A DNA stretch of 64,000 nt from an uncultured Prevotellaceae bacterium (GCA_946186505.1 CAMHNI010000001.1:163416-227415), one strand, 5' to 3'; shown: positions 44,003 to 54,579, numbered from the stretch's first letter. The notes: a model not told the origin generated them from the sequence alone. Made by a program: numbers and translations.

Positions 44003-44932
44003 ATGCGTAAAGTTATAGGAATAGGCGAGACCGTGCTTGACATCATCTTCAAGGGTGACCAACCCATACAGGCCGTGCCAGGTGGTTCTGCCTTCAACGC
44101 CGTTATCTCACTGGGCCGTGTCGGTGTGCCTACGGCCTTCATCAGCGAGACCGGCAATGACCGTATCGGCAGTAATGTAAAAAAGTACCTTATTGACAAT
44201 GGTGTCGATGCTTCAGGCGTTTGTGTGTTCCCTGATTCCAAGTCGCCTGTGTCGCTGGCCTTTCTTGATGATGACAATAATGCCGATTACATTTTCTATA
44301 AGGATCATCCGCATGACCGGCTTGACTTCATTTATCCCGATATCCAGCTTGATGATGTGGTGCTCTACGGCTCGTTTTTTGCCATCAATCCCGTGGTACG
44401 TCCGCAGGTGAAAGGTTTTCTGGACTATGCACGACAGCATGGAGCCATCCTCTATTATGATGTGAACTACCGTGCTTCACATCGTGGTGACCTGATGAAG
44501 GTGACACCCAACATCCTGGAGAATTTTGAACTGGCCGACATAGTGCGTGGATCAAATGAGGACTTTGAAGTGATGTACAAAAAGAAGGACTGCGATTCGG
44601 TTTACCGTAGCGAGATTTCCTTCTATACTAAGAAGTTCATCTATACGCAGGGAGCACAGCCAATAGAATTGCGTGCCGATGGTGGTTTTGCCAAGCAGTA
44701 CTCCGTAGTGCCTATGGAAACGGTGAGCACCATTGGTGCCGGTGACAATTTCAATGCAGGTTTCGTCTATGGTCTGATTAAGTATGGCATTACCCGAAGC
44801 CACATCGAAGCAGGGCTCACCGAAGAGCAGTGGGACCAGCTGATAGCCTGTGCCCAGTCTTTCTCTGCCAACTGCTGTAAGAGCTTGAACAACAGCATCG
44901 ACACGGACTTCGCCGAAAAGATGCGCCTCTAA
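44003..44932 (+). CDS. PfkB family sugar kinase (fructokinase-like)
   Basis: This 309-aa ribokinase-fold enzyme has the N-terminal PfkB signature region (GGSAFNAVISLGRVGVPTAF), ETGNDRIGSNV and the C-terminal anion-hole motif TIGAGDNFNAGFVYGL with the catalytic Asp in GAGD. Substrate specificity among fructose, ribose and related sugars cannot be set from sequence; fructokinase is the usual annotation of similar Bacteroidota proteins. It is followed closely by the flavodiiron gene, but a 51-nt gap leaves operon status open. Confidence 0.88.
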   Translation: MRKVIGIGETVLDIIFKGDQPIQAVPGGSAFNAVISLGRVGVPTAFISETGNDRIGSNVKKYLIDNGVDASGVCVFPDSKSPVSLAFLDDDNNADYIFYKDHPHDRLDFIYPDIQLDDVVLYGSFFAINPVVRPQVKGFLDYARQHGAILYYDVNYRASHRGDLMKVTPNILENFELADIVRGSNEDFEVMYKKKDCDSVYRSEISFYTKKFIYTQGAQPIELRADGGFAKQYSVVPMETVSTIGAGDNFNAGFVYGLIKYGITRSHIEAGLTEEQWDQLIACAQSFSANCCKSLNNSIDTDFAEKMRL

Positions 44933-44983
44933 GTCCCCTAATGCCCAAATAACCCACATTGCCCATAAATACTCAGAAATACA

Positions 44984-46165
44984 ATGAAACAGATTATCAG
45001 CAACATTTACTACGTCGGCGTTAACGACCGCAATAAGAACCTGTTCGAGGGTCTCTGGCCCCTCCCCAACGGCGTGAGCTATAACGCCTACCTTATCGAC
45101 GACGAGAAAGTCTGTCTTATCGATACCGTCGAGGTGGACTTCTTTATGCCTTTCCTCGAGAATATCCGCGAGGTCATCGGCGACCGTCCCATCGACTATG
45201 TCGTCGTCAACCACATGGAGCCCGACCACAGCGGCTCACTGGCTCTGCTCCGCCAGTTCTATCCCAATATCGAGATTATCGGCAACAAGAAGACCTTCGA
45301 TATGATGGCTGGCTTCTACCGTCTGACGACCGGTCTGAAGGAAGTGAAAAACGGAGATTCCATAGAACTCGGTGCCCATACCCTCAATTTCGTCCTCACT
45401 CCGATGGTCCACTGGCCTGAGACCATGATGACGCTCTGCGGAAGTGTCCTCTTCAGTGGCGATGCCTTCGGCTGCTTCGGCGCCCTCAACGGTGCCTATG
45501 TCGATGAGCAGATGAACTGCGACACCTTCTGGCTCGAGATGACGCGCTATTACTCCAACATCGTCGGAAAGTACGGCACGCCCGTGCAGATGGCCCTCAA
45601 GAAGCTCGCCGGTGTGAAGGTTGACTATATCTGCTCCACCCACGGTCCCGTCTGGCATCAATATGTTGAGAAGGTCATCGGCATCTACGACCGCCTGTCA
45701 AAGTATGAAGCTGAGCCGGGCTTGGTCATCTGTTACGGCACGATGTACGGCAACACCGAGCGTGCCGCCGAGGTCATTGCCCGCGCTGCCGCTCAGGCCG
45801 GATTGAAGAATATCGTGATGTATAACGTCTCGAAGACCCACCATTCATACATCATCCGCGACCTGTTCCGCTACCGTGGTCTCATCGTCGGCGCCCCCAC
45901 TTACAACACCGGCCTTTACCACGAGATGAACGTCCTGCTCGACGAACTGTCGCAGAAGGACATCAAGGGCCGCTACTTCGGCTGGTTCGGCTCCTTCAGC
46001 TGGGCCTCGAAGGCCGTGAGCGAAATCACGAAGTGGAACGACGAGAAGCTCCACTACGAGCCCGTCGGCACGCCCGTCGAAATCAAGCAGGCCCTCACCG
46101 ACGAGACCCTCGCCCAGTGCGAAGCCCTCGGCCGAGCTATGGCCGAACGCCTGATGGCTGAGTAA
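44984..46165 (+). CDS. flavodiiron protein (FprA type)
   Basis: This 393-aa protein has an N-terminal metallo-beta-lactamase-like diiron domain (NHMEPDHSG with the H-x-E-x-D-H ligands, later SGDAFGCFG and STHGPVWHQ). A C-terminal flavodoxin domain follows (YGTMYGNTERAAEVI, VGAPTYNTG, FGSFSWASKAV). It reduces oxygen to water and/or nitric oxide to nitrous oxide, protecting an anaerobe. No rubredoxin domain is fused, so the electron donor is separate. It is followed by a strong terminator. Confidence 0.94.
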   Translation: MKQIISNIYYVGVNDRNKNLFEGLWPLPNGVSYNAYLIDDEKVCLIDTVEVDFFMPFLENIREVIGDRPIDYVVVNHMEPDHSGSLALLRQFYPNIEIIGNKKTFDMMAGFYRLTTGLKEVKNGDSIELGAHTLNFVLTPMVHWPETMMTLCGSVLFSGDAFGCFGALNGAYVDEQMNCDTFWLEMTRYYSNIVGKYGTPVQMALKKLAGVKVDYICSTHGPVWHQYVEKVIGIYDRLSKYEAEPGLVICYGTMYGNTERAAEVIARAAAQAGLKNIVMYNVSKTHHSYIIRDLFRYRGLIVGAPTYNTGLYHEMNVLLDELSQKDIKGRYFGWFGSFSWASKAVSEITKWNDEKLHYEPVGTPVEIKQALTDETLAQCEALGRAMAERLMAE

Positions 46166-46191
46166 CTCATTAGATGAATCATAACAGAAAT

Positions 46192-46226
46192 AAAGCTGAA
46201 AGTTTTGTGCTTTCAGCTTTTTTTGT
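46192..46226 (+). terminator. rho-independent terminator after the flavodiiron gene
   Basis: AAAGCTGAAAG at 46192-46202 pairs with CTTTCAGCTTT at 46210-46220, loop TTTTGTG, followed by a T-run. The T-run and loop overlap the promoter of the next gene. Confidence 0.88.
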
Positions 46227-46234
46227 TACTTTTG
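46204..46234 (+). promoter_or_regulatory. promoter of the acyl-CoA synthetase gene, overlapping the terminator
   Basis: TTTG at 46204-46207, 19 nt, TACTTTTG at 46227-46234. The upstream element lies in the terminator loop. Confidence 0.7.
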
Positions 46235-46253
46235 CAGAAAATTTTGTATAGCT

Positions 46254-48074
46254 ATGCAGAATAACAGCCATCTGGCGGTGCTCATCCATGAGCAGGCCAA
46301 GACATACGGCGACCGCGAGGTTCTTATTTATAAAGACTTTGGGGGGGCGTCGTGGAAATCATATTCCTGGAACCAGTTTTCGGCAATGGTAAAGCAAGTG
46401 TCCAACGCCATGCTGAATCTTGGTGTGAAGGTGCAGGAGAACGTAGGTATCTTTTCGCAGAACTCAGCACAATATCTGTTCTGTGATTTTGGTGCCTGGG
46501 GTATCCGGGCCACCACCATCCCTTTCTATGCCACCTCGTCAGAACAGCAGATTCAGTTTATGACGACCGATGCGAACATACGTATCCTCTTTGTCGGTGA
46601 GCAGGATCAGTACGACAAGGCCCGTCGTGTGCAGGCCACCTGTCGCACGCTGGAGCGGATTATCGTGTTCGACCGTGCCGTACGTTTTAATGAGCAGGAC
46701 ACAACGGCCATGTACTTCGAGGATTTTCTGAAGTTGGGCGAGGGACTGCCCCGCCAGTCGGAAGTGGAGACCCTCCAATCTCAGGCATCAATGGATGACA
46801 TAGCAAATATTTTATATACCAGCGGTACGACAGGCGATTCCAAGGGTGTCATCCTCACCTGTGGTCAGTATCATGCTGCCATGGAAGCCAACAACAAGTG
46901 TGTGCCTGTTGGCGAGGATGACCGTGTCCTTAACTTCCTGCCCTTTACTCATATTTTTGAAAAGGGATGGAAGATACTGTGTCTGAGCGAGGGTGCGCGT
47001 CTCATCATCAATACCTATCCCCAGCAGGTGCAGCAGACCATGAAAGAGACCCATCCCACATGTATGTCCTCCGTTCCCCGTTTCTGGGAGAAGGTGTATA
47101 TGGGTGTGCAGGAGAAAATAGAGACTTCAGGTGCTATGCAGCGCAAGTTGTTCCAGCATGCCATTTCAGTAGGCAAGCGCCATAATATCGACTACCTGTC
47201 GAAAGGGCGCAAACCGCCTGTAGCCTTGCATCTGGAGTACGAGATGCTGAACAGGACCATCTTTTCACTTGTCCGCAAGGAACTGGGACTGGAGAATGCT
47301 CACTTCTTCCCTACTGCCGGTGCCACGGTGAATCCCAAGGTTGAGGAATTCGTTCATTCCATAGGCATCAATATGGTGGTAGGCTACGGACTGACGGAAA
47401 GTCTGGCCACCGTGTCGTGCAACCACTTGGGTGACCCTTGGACGGTTGGTTCGGTAGGCATACCCATTGAGGGCATCAGCATCCGCATCAGTGACGAGGG
47501 TGAGGTGCTGCTGAAAGGTCCGACCATTACCCGTGGCTACTATAACCGCGATGACCTGACAAAGGCCGCTTTCACTGAGGACGGCTATTTCCGTACTGGC
47601 GATTCGGGTTATCTCAAGGATGGCGAGCTGTTCCTCAAGGAGCGTATCAAGGATCTCTTCAAGACGTCCAATGGTAAGTACATTGCCCCCCAGATGATAG
47701 AGTCCAAGATACTCGTTGACAAGTATATTGACCAGATAGCCATTATCGCTGATCAGCGAAAGTTCGTTTCTGCGCTCATCATTCCTGTTTATGCGTTTTT
47801 AGAGGAATATGCCCGTGAACACGACATTCCTTTCGAAAGCCGTGAGGACCTGTGTCGTAATCAGAAAATCCACGACATGATGATGGAGCGTATAGACACT
47901 CTCCAGCAGCAGCTTGCCCACTACGAGCAGATCAAACGGTTCACACTCCTCCCGCATCCGTTCTCCATGGAACGTGGCGAACTGACGAACACACTTAAAA
48001 TCAAGCGGCGCGTTCTCAATGACAACTATCGTGCTGAGATTGACAGCATGTACGACGAATCGTCCATAGAATAG
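46254..48074 (+). CDS. AMP-binding long-chain acyl-CoA synthetase
   Basis: This 606-aa adenylate-forming enzyme has the P-loop ILYTSGTTGDSKGVILT, motif YGLTES (in VVGYGLTESLA), and EDGYFRTGDSGYLKDG and LKERIKDLFKTSNGKYIAP in the hinge region. It activates fatty acids to acyl-CoA through acyl-AMP. FadD-like length and motif order suggest long-chain substrates. The last 49 nt overlap the convergent helicase gene. Confidence 0.92.
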   Translation: MQNNSHLAVLIHEQAKTYGDREVLIYKDFGGASWKSYSWNQFSAMVKQVSNAMLNLGVKVQENVGIFSQNSAQYLFCDFGAWGIRATTIPFYATSSEQQIQFMTTDANIRILFVGEQDQYDKARRVQATCRTLERIIVFDRAVRFNEQDTTAMYFEDFLKLGEGLPRQSEVETLQSQASMDDIANILYTSGTTGDSKGVILTCGQYHAAMEANNKCVPVGEDDRVLNFLPFTHIFEKGWKILCLSEGARLIINTYPQQVQQTMKETHPTCMSSVPRFWEKVYMGVQEKIETSGAMQRKLFQHAISVGKRHNIDYLSKGRKPPVALHLEYEMLNRTIFSLVRKELGLENAHFFPTAGATVNPKVEEFVHSIGINMVVGYGLTESLATVSCNHLGDPWTVGSVGIPIEGISIRISDEGEVLLKGPTITRGYYNRDDLTKAAFTEDGYFRTGDSGYLKDGELFLKERIKDLFKTSNGKYIAPQMIESKILVDKYIDQIAIIADQRKFVSALIIPVYAFLEEYAREHDIPFESREDLCRNQKIHDMMMERIDTLQQQLAHYEQIKRFTLLPHPFSMERGELTNTLKIKRRVLNDNYRAEIDSMYDESSIE

Positions 48075-51000
48075 CGGTCTATGAGTTTGGCGAAGATGGG
48101 GTTGCGGCGCAACAGTGCGCCGTTGCCTGTCATCAGTAGCTGCTTGCGGGCACGGGTCATGGCAACGTTCAGCTTTCGGTCTATCACGTGGATTTCTTTT
48201 CCCGTCTTTTCCTCAAAACAGTTTGAGGTAAGGAAGTCCAACTGGTAGGGCCGGCTGACGGTAAATGAATAGATGATGACATCGCGCTGCGAACCTTGAT
48301 AGCGCTCTACAGTGTCAATTGAGATTTGTTCCAGGGCAGAGATATTCAGCTGCTCTATCTTCTGCCGTATCATAGCTATCTGATTGCGGTAAGGTACTAT
48401 GACACCTACGGTTCTGACGGGATCGAATCGATTGCCGTAAAAACGATGTATTCGGCGTAGCAGGTCAGCCACAACACTGGCTTCAGCAGCGTTTGCCTTG
48501 TCAGAGAAAGCCTGTTCGGAAGCACCTGACGGGGTGCAATTCAGGAACATGACACGCTGTTGCTTCAAGACATCATCAAAGTCATCCTGTGAGGGCAGGT
48601 CATAGCCGAGCGTCATGTCTAACTGGTGGGGTAGGGGTACAGGTTCCAAATGCTCCTGATGATAGAACATCTCGTTAGGAAATGCTGCTATCTCAGGGTG
48701 CATACGCCCCTGCTTTCTCAGAATGCCAGTAAACAGGCTCCGCCCTTCATGCTGTTCCCAGTGCAGGAGCCGCTCGAACAGGGACTGTCGGCAGTCAGTC
48801 ATGCCAATGGCCGTCAGTAGCGGGTCGCTGACACGAGACTCCTCTTCGCTCTGTAGGACTACGGCGGGCAGCTGTTTATGGTCGCCTATCAGGATAAAGC
48901 GGTCGATGCGGTCGCTGGCGAGGAGTCCTACCAGTCCTGGTTCCAGTATCTGTGACGCTTCGTCAACGATGCACAGAGAAAAGTGTTTTAACAGGAAAAT
49001 CCAGGGTCGTGCCTGCATCATTGACGTTGTACCGACAATGACGGTCGTCTTTTCAATACGCCGTCTGATATCCTCAAGTTTGGCGTCCTCTTCTGACAAA
49101 GCCTCAAGCAGTCGGCCGCAGAAACGCGGGTCGCACGATGTCTCGTTGCCAATGCGGATGTAGTCTTGACCAGCATCTTCGAGCATGGCACAGATTTCAT
49201 CTACAGCACGGTTGGTATAGGCCATAAGCAACAGGCAACAGGTGGGCGAACAGAGTTCCTCTTCGACCATAAAGCGCAGGGCCATCGATGTTTTACCCGT
49301 TCCCGGCGGACCAATGAGCAGAAAGTAGTCGCGGGCTTGTTTGGCATGCAGCAGTACTTCGTCATAGGCAGGGTGATAGGGACGTGAGAGCTGTTGTGAC
49401 GAGTCTCGGCACGGCTGACGGCGACCGAGAAGCAGATCCTTTTTGGCAGCAGCGGCTGTGATGAACTGGTGCAGGCTTTTGATGGCACTTGTGGTGTTCT
49501 GGTCAGTGGCGGCGTGCTCGACAGCCCATTTGCCCTGTCTCATCACATCGACGTTCTTCTGTTCGTCATTCAGCTTCACCACCACCCTGTCTCCGTCCAG
49601 TGTCTGTAAGGTTCCTTTGTATAGAATGGCTTTCCTGACGTCTGGAACATCGGTGTAGTTGTAGAGATAGACCATATCGCCCCGTCGGAAGTTGGGCAGC
49701 CCGTCTGTGCTGCCTCCTATGATGATGTTTCCCGTTTCTATCTTTTCGGCCAGCGGCATGTTCCACAGGTCGGCCACGGCACTGCCCTGACCCTCCTGGC
49801 GTCCCATTTTCTGCAGCAGTTGTTCACGATAGACAAAGGTCATCATACGTTCGTAGTAGGCACGCTCCGTAGGGCTGAGTGCCGACAGCTGGGCATGGAG
49901 CGCTGCTACCGATGGCTCGACATAGCGGTGAAAATAGCCGTCGCGCTCTGCGCCTCTGAAGATGATTTGGGGTGTCAGCAAGGGTGTGATGCGGCTAAAG
50001 CCTTCGCGGGCTATCAGCATCTCCGTGGCTACAATCTGGTTGCGCACCTTGACGGCCTCGCGGAACAGTTCGCGGTAGAAGTTAACGTAGAGCAGTCCCC
50101 GGGCGGCGGGGTAGCGTGAATAGAGCAGCCGGATATCTACCTGGTTGTTCGTTCGTCCGAAGTTATAGCGCAGTATGCCGTAGTAGAGCAGCAGCTGGAC
50201 GTAGTGTTCCTCTTTTTGCAGACCTGTGCCAGCCGTTCTGGCCTCACGTTCCAGATTGTAGTTCTTGCCCGACTTCTGTTCTACCAGCAGTCGCATGTCG
50301 CCGGTCATCAGGTCGGCACGTCCTTGAAGTCCTAAACGTTCACAGACAAACGACGGTTCCAGCAGGGCTTTTGTACGGTCGTATTTGTCAAACAGAGCCT
50401 GCACAGCCTCCTTGATATATGCCGCCTGCTGACGGGCATCGGCCATGAATCGTTCGCTGTTGAAATCTTCACAAGTGGCAAACTGTAAGACTTGTTCGCG
50501 GAAAAAGCTGTTCAGCGTGTCGTTCAGCCGGAACTGCTCAAGGTTGATCATATCATCGAGGACAGCTCCGGCAAAGTTACCGAAGAGCATGGCTTGTGAA
50601 TTGCCACGGGGCTTCAGCCGTTCAATGGTGTAGAGCAGCGGGTGGTGGCCGTAGCTGCCTTGAAAACAGCGGGCAACGGTCGAGATGTCAACGAGGAAGT
50701 CGGGCTCGACGACCACCAATCCCGGTATAACCCTCTGGCCTTCTTCTTCCACATGACTGTCGAGCAGGTTCAGCTGCATACCTTTGCGGAGCATTTTTTG
50801 CAGATAGGCGTGCTCCTGATAGTCTATCTCGACAGATCCGTTCTCTGTGTCGGCATGGATGGTTTGTCCGTCCCAGCAGTTGACGATGCAGCGTATGTAG
50901 CGGGCGTTTACGTTCCAGTCTCCGCCGTCGTCCTCTTTTCCTTCATGTGGAATCAGTCTCGTCAGGGCTGCAGGCACTGCCGTCTTGTAGATGGTTGATA

Positions 51001-51292
51001 TAAACAAGGTCAGTGTTCTGACGGCCAGCAGCCACTCCTCCTGTCCCGGTACTTCCGTATGGTTCGACAGTCGCCGCATCTGTTGAACCATCCTGCGCTC
51101 TGCCGCTTTCATTCCGCACTGTTTGCACAGATAGTCCACCTGTGAAAAGAGGTTGCCGAAGGCCATGCTAACGCCTCTCAACCCCTCGGCGCAGCACAGC
51201 ACCAGGGTCTCGTGCATGAAACGGTTGGCTGCTGGCGACGGTTCCGACGTCGCCAGTTCTGTGCATCGTCCGAACAACTCGCCAGCAGTCAT
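48026..51292 (-). CDS. Dna2-like PD-(D/E)XK nuclease-SF1B helicase fusion
   Basis: This 1088-aa protein has an unassigned N-terminal region. A nuclease-like block follows near 320-370: GRADLMTGD with the Asp, then LLVEQKSGKNYN with E-x-K. Next is a UPF1/Dna2-type helicase (about 640-1080): Walker A LIGPPGTGKTSMAL, Walker B LCIVDEASQI, motif III LIGDHKQLPAVV, motif IV IVPYRNQI, motif V DTVERYQGSQRDVII and motif VI NVAMTRARKQLL. It probably resects or processes DNA ends. It starts 7 nt after the GH94 stop codon, so it may be cotranscribed with an unrelated metabolic gene. Confidence 0.85.
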   Translation of the reverse strand: MTAGELFGRCTELATSEPSPAANRFMHETLVLCCAEGLRGVSMAFGNLFSQVDYLCKQCGMKAAERRMVQQMRRLSNHTEVPGQEEWLLAVRTLTLFISTIYKTAVPAALTRLIPHEGKEDDGGDWNVNARYIRCIVNCWDGQTIHADTENGSVEIDYQEHAYLQKMLRKGMQLNLLDSHVEEEGQRVIPGLVVVEPDFLVDISTVARCFQGSYGHHPLLYTIERLKPRGNSQAMLFGNFAGAVLDDMINLEQFRLNDTLNSFFREQVLQFATCEDFNSERFMADARQQAAYIKEAVQALFDKYDRTKALLEPSFVCERLGLQGRADLMTGDMRLLVEQKSGKNYNLEREARTAGTGLQKEEHYVQLLLYYGILRYNFGRTNNQVDIRLLYSRYPAARGLLYVNFYRELFREAVKVRNQIVATEMLIAREGFSRITPLLTPQIIFRGAERDGYFHRYVEPSVAALHAQLSALSPTERAYYERMMTFVYREQLLQKMGRQEGQGSAVADLWNMPLAEKIETGNIIIGGSTDGLPNFRRGDMVYLYNYTDVPDVRKAILYKGTLQTLDGDRVVVKLNDEQKNVDVMRQGKWAVEHAATDQNTTSAIKSLHQFITAAAAKKDLLLGRRQPCRDSSQQLSRPYHPAYDEVLLHAKQARDYFLLIGPPGTGKTSMALRFMVEEELCSPTCCLLLMAYTNRAVDEICAMLEDAGQDYIRIGNETSCDPRFCGRLLEALSEEDAKLEDIRRRIEKTTVIVGTTSMMQARPWIFLLKHFSLCIVDEASQILEPGLVGLLASDRIDRFILIGDHKQLPAVVLQSEEESRVSDPLLTAIGMTDCRQSLFERLLHWEQHEGRSLFTGILRKQGRMHPEIAAFPNEMFYHQEHLEPVPLPHQLDMTLGYDLPSQDDFDDVLKQQRVMFLNCTPSGASEQAFSDKANAAEASVVADLLRRIHRFYGNRFDPVRTVGVIVPYRNQIAMIRQKIEQLNISALEQISIDTVERYQGSQRDVIIYSFTVSRPYQLDFLTSNCFEEKTGKEIHVIDRKLNVAMTRARKQLLMTGNGALLRRNPIFAKLIDRYSMDDSSYMLSISAR

Positions 51293-51299
51293 GGTTTCA

Positions 51300-53789
51300 T
51301 CAAAGGGTTACTTCCACAATATGATGGCCAGGGGTGGCCTTGATGACCGTGTGCTCGACAGGCTTCCCGTCGATAACAATCTGGCTCACGCCGCTCTGCT
51401 TGCCATCAGGATTCTTCACAGTGATGTCGAACGTGGCGTCGCGCAACACACGGTGAACTGTATATTCCTTGAGCGTTGAGGGGATACAGGGGTCAATCTC
51501 CAGTCCGTCGTATGTGGGTTTGATGCCGAGGATATACTGGGTGATGGTCAGCCAGTTCCAGGCTGCCGTACCTGTCAGCCATGAGTTCTTGCCCTCACCG
51601 GGACGGGCGGCATCCTTGCCGGCCACCATCTGGCAATAGACGTATGGCTCGACCTTGTGCAGCTGCTGGTCCTCAATCCATGCGGGACAGATCTTGGTGT
51701 AGTGCTCCCAAGCGTCGTTACCGCGACGGGCTACCGTCTCGCCGATGATGACCCACGGGTTGTTGTGGCAGAAGATGCCTGCGTTCTCCTTGTAGCCGGC
51801 GGGATAGCTGCTGATTTCGCCCATCTCCACATAGTAGCGGGTGAAGGCGGGGTTGTTGAGCACCATGCCGTGCTTGGAGTCAAGGTACTTCTTGCAGGAG
51901 TCGAGGGCACGATCTACCATGCCTTCCTCCATGCCGATGCCGGCCATCGTGCAGAAACCCTGTGACTCAATGAATATCTTGCCTTCTTCGTTTTCGTTGG
52001 AACCTATCTTATGACCGTAGTAGTCGTAGGCACGCAGATACCATTCGCCGTCCCAGCCGTGCTTCTTCACTGCTTCGACCATAGCGTCAATGCACTGCTG
52101 GGCGCGTTTGGCCTCGTCGGTCTTTTCCAGTTTCTCGCAGAGTTCCACGTACTGCTTGCCCGTCAGGACAAAGAGACCGGCAATCATCAGGCTCTCGGCT
52201 TTCGACCCCTCGCTGTTGTTCTCAGTGGTCTGGAAACTCTCGTTGGGATCCCAGGAGAAGCAGTTCAGGTTCAGACAGTCGTTCCAGTCGGCACGGCCGA
52301 TGAGCGGCAGCATGTGCGGGCCGAGGTTGTTGACGACGTGGTCGAACGAGATACGCAGGTGTTCCATTAGGGTTACCTCCGTCCCTGGCTGGTTGTCGAA
52401 GGGCACCATCTCGTCGAGGATGCTGTAGTCGCCCGTCTCCTTGACGTATGCCACGGTACCGAAGATAAGCCAGCAGGGATCATCGTTGAAACCGCCGCCG
52501 ATGTCGTTGTTACCGCGCTTGGTCAGTGGCTGGTACTGGTGGTAGCAGCCGCCGTCGGGGAACTGTGTCGAGGCGATGTCGATGATGCGCTGACGGGCAC
52601 GGCTGGGCACCTGGTGGACGAAGCCCACGAGGTCCTGATTGCTGTCTCGGAAGCCCATGCCACGACCAACGCCGCTCTCGAAGAACGAGGCGGAGCGTGA
52701 GAAGTTGAACGTTATCATGCACTGGTACTGGTTCCAGATGTTCACCATACGGTCCAGCCGTTCGTCACCGCTCTTGACAGTGTATTTCGACAGCAGCTCG
52801 TCCCACATCCGGCGCAGTTCCTCGAAGGCGGCATCCACGGCCTCTACGGTCGAGAAACGGGCAATCACCTCATGTGCCTTCTCCTTATTAATAATAGTAC
52901 GGTCGAGGGCACCGAGTGAGGTGATGAGGTCTTTCTCGACGGGGGAACCGTCGAGCACGAACTTTTTCTCCTGCTCGTTCTCTTCATAGCCTAACAGGAA
53001 GATGTAGTCCTTCGACTCGCCCGGCTGCAGTTCCACCTCAATATAGTGTGAGGCGATGGGACTCCAGCCGTGCGCCAGCGAGTTGGCAGGCTTTCCTGCT
53101 GCCACACACTGGGGTGCCGACAGTTCGTTATACAGGCCTACGAACGACTCGCGGTCGGTATCATAGCCGTCAACCTGGGCGTTGGTCACGGCGTAGTAGG
53201 CGTAGTGGTCGCGGCGCTCCTTGTATTCCGTCTTATGATAGATGGCTGCTCCGCCGTTCTCAATCTCCACCTCACCCGTTGACAGGTTGCGCTGGAAGTT
53301 CTCACCGTCGGTAGCTGCGTTCCACAGACACCACTCGGTGTAGCTGAACAGCTTCAGGCGCTTCACCTTGTCGGACGTGTTCTTGAGCGTCAGCTTCTGC
53401 ACCTCGGCCCAGGTCTTCAGAGGAACGAAGAACAGCACGCTGGCCTCCACACCGTCTTTTGCGCCCGTGATGCGCGTGTAGTTCATGCCGTGACGGCATT
53501 CGTAGAAGTCAAGCGGTGTCTTGCAAGGCTTCCAGCCTGGGCTCCACACCGTCCCCTCGTCATTGATATAGAAGTATCTTCCAACGCTGTCCATTGGCAC
53601 GCTGTTATAGCGGTAGCGGGTGATGCGGCGGAACTTGGCGTCTTTGTAGAAGTCGTAGCCTCCGCCGGTGTTTGAGATTAATCCAAAGAAATCTTCGTTG
53701 CCCAGGTAGTTGATCCAGGGGAACGGTGTGGCAGGGTCGGTGATAACGTACTCACGGTTCCTGTCATCAAAGTGTCCAAAGGTCTTCAT
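51300..53789 (-). CDS. GH94 cellobiose/cellodextrin phosphorylase
   Basis: The ATG at 53789 ([20 protein letters not shown]) is preferred because the longer frame runs into the promoter. The 829-aa cytoplasmic enzyme has the N-terminal beta-sandwich ([20 protein letters not shown]) and the (alpha/alpha)6 catalytic domain. The proton donor Asp is in [16 protein letters not shown], and [12 protein letters not shown] also matches. It splits cellobiose (or cellodextrin) with phosphate to glucose 1-phosphate and glucose, saving ATP. No signal peptide is present. Cellobiose is the most likely substrate from N-terminal similarity. Confidence 0.93.
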   Translation of the reverse strand: MKTFGHFDDRNREYVITDPATPFPWINYLGNEDFFGLISNTGGGYDFYKDAKFRRITRYRYNSVPMDSVGRYFYINDEGTVWSPGWKPCKTPLDFYECRHGMNYTRITGAKDGVEASVLFFVPLKTWAEVQKLTLKNTSDKVKRLKLFSYTEWCLWNAATDGENFQRNLSTGEVEIENGGAAIYHKTEYKERRDHYAYYAVTNAQVDGYDTDRESFVGLYNELSAPQCVAAGKPANSLAHGWSPIASHYIEVELQPGESKDYIFLLGYEENEQEKKFVLDGSPVEKDLITSLGALDRTIINKEKAHEVIARFSTVEAVDAAFEELRRMWDELLSKYTVKSGDERLDRMVNIWNQYQCMITFNFSRSASFFESGVGRGMGFRDSNQDLVGFVHQVPSRARQRIIDIASTQFPDGGCYHQYQPLTKRGNNDIGGGFNDDPCWLIFGTVAYVKETGDYSILDEMVPFDNQPGTEVTLMEHLRISFDHVVNNLGPHMLPLIGRADWNDCLNLNCFSWDPNESFQTTENNSEGSKAESLMIAGLFVLTGKQYVELCEKLEKTDEAKRAQQCIDAMVEAVKKHGWDGEWYLRAYDYYGHKIGSNENEEGKIFIESQGFCTMAGIGMEEGMVDRALDSCKKYLDSKHGMVLNNPAFTRYYVEMGEISSYPAGYKENAGIFCHNNPWVIIGETVARRGNDAWEHYTKICPAWIEDQQLHKVEPYVYCQMVAGKDAARPGEGKNSWLTGTAAWNWLTITQYILGIKPTYDGLEIDPCIPSTLKEYTVHRVLRDATFDITVKNPDGKQSGVSQIVIDGKPVEHTVIKATPGHHIVEVTL

Positions 53790-53828
53790 ATTACAATGTT
53801 TGATGTATTGGTTAGCATTACAATGGGG

Positions 53829-53860
53829 CAAAATTACGTATTTTATTTGATAGTGGCAAA
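53829..53860 (-). promoter_or_regulatory. promoter of the GH94 gene
   Basis: On the minus strand TTTG (53860-53857), 20 nt, TAATTTTG (53836-53829), 39 nt before the ATG at 53789. Confidence 0.75.
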
Positions 53861-53888
53861 TAAATCGGAATGTTTTCTGAAAAAAAGG

Positions 53889-53940
53889 TGCGGTAGCAAC
53901 CGCAGGTCAAAAAAATAAGGAGGACAGATCTGTCCTCCTT
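53889..53940 (-). terminator. two tandem terminators after the DUF3332 gene
   Basis: Reading leftwards, a perfect 24-bp palindrome (AAGGAGGACAGA and its complement, 53940-53917) is followed by a T-run. Then TGCGGTTGCTACCGCA (53904-53889) is followed by CC and seven T. Both fit the end of the minus-strand gene at 53996 and would shield the GH94 promoter. Confidence 0.88.
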
Positions 53941-53995
53941 AGAAGTGTACACCTGCATAGCTCAGTGGCTGAGGTGTTGTTATTGTCACAAGAGA

Positions 53996-54550
53996 TTAGC
54001 GTGCAGCAAAGAAGCGGCCGTCGCCTACGGTCATACGAACCTGATAGAGTCCGGCTTCGTCAGGAGTGACAGTCATTTGCTGACCTTCAACAACAGTGGT
54101 AATGGTACCATCCTGGTTGAAGCGGAAGAGTTCGCGGGTCTGACCATTCTGTGTCAGCGACCAGGCATCCTTCTTCTTGTCATAGGTGAAGTAGCTCATC
54201 TCACCTGTCGGAGACTTGACTTCATAACCGTTCTTCGTGGTGGTAACAGCGTAGTAGCGGCCATCGCTGCCCATCACCTGCTGTGTCTTACCGATGCTGG
54301 CATGCATGGGGTTCGTGCCACTCCAAAACTCAATGGTGTTCAGTACGAGTGTGTCGATAAACAGACTGATACCACCGCAAATCGGGCCAATGACAAAGCC
54401 CACGATAGCGTTTACAAACTTGTTGCTCGTCATGTGGGTCTGCCACTTGGCATAGCTGTTGAACAGGCCGTAGGAACCGACATAGCATGAACTGTACATC
54501 ACCGTACCCGTCAGCAGACAGGCAACGACTTTCAAATTAAATTTCTTCAT
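53996..54550 (-). CDS. DUF3332-family envelope protein
   Basis: This 184-aa protein starts with a signal peptide with a Cys at residue 22 (MYSSCYVGSYGLF). Then come the family features NKFVNAIVGFVIGP and DTLVLNTIEFWSGTNPM, a central hydrophobic segment and a Lys/Gly-rich beta region. DUF3332 proteins are small envelope proteins of unknown function. It lies 29 nt after the OB-fold gene, so the two may be cotranscribed and end at the tandem terminators. Confidence 0.78.
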   Translation of the reverse strand: MKKFNLKVVACLLTGTVMYSSCYVGSYGLFNSYAKWQTHMTSNKFVNAIVGFVIGPICGGISLFIDTLVLNTIEFWSGTNPMHASIGKTQQVMGSDGRYYAVTTTKNGYEVKSPTGEMSYFTYDKKKDAWSLTQNGQTRELFRFNQDGTITTVVEGQQMTVTPDEAGLYQVRMTVGDGRFFAAR

Positions 54551-54579
54551 AATGAATACTTTAATGGTTAATAAAATGG

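Noticed and set aside
53953..53990. tRNA-like 5' half (GCATAGCTCAGTGGCTGAGG)
   Set aside because: It resembles a tRNA D-arm, but no anticodon arm, T-loop GTTCRA or acceptor complement follows within 80 nt. The stretch runs into the 3' end of the DUF3332 gene.
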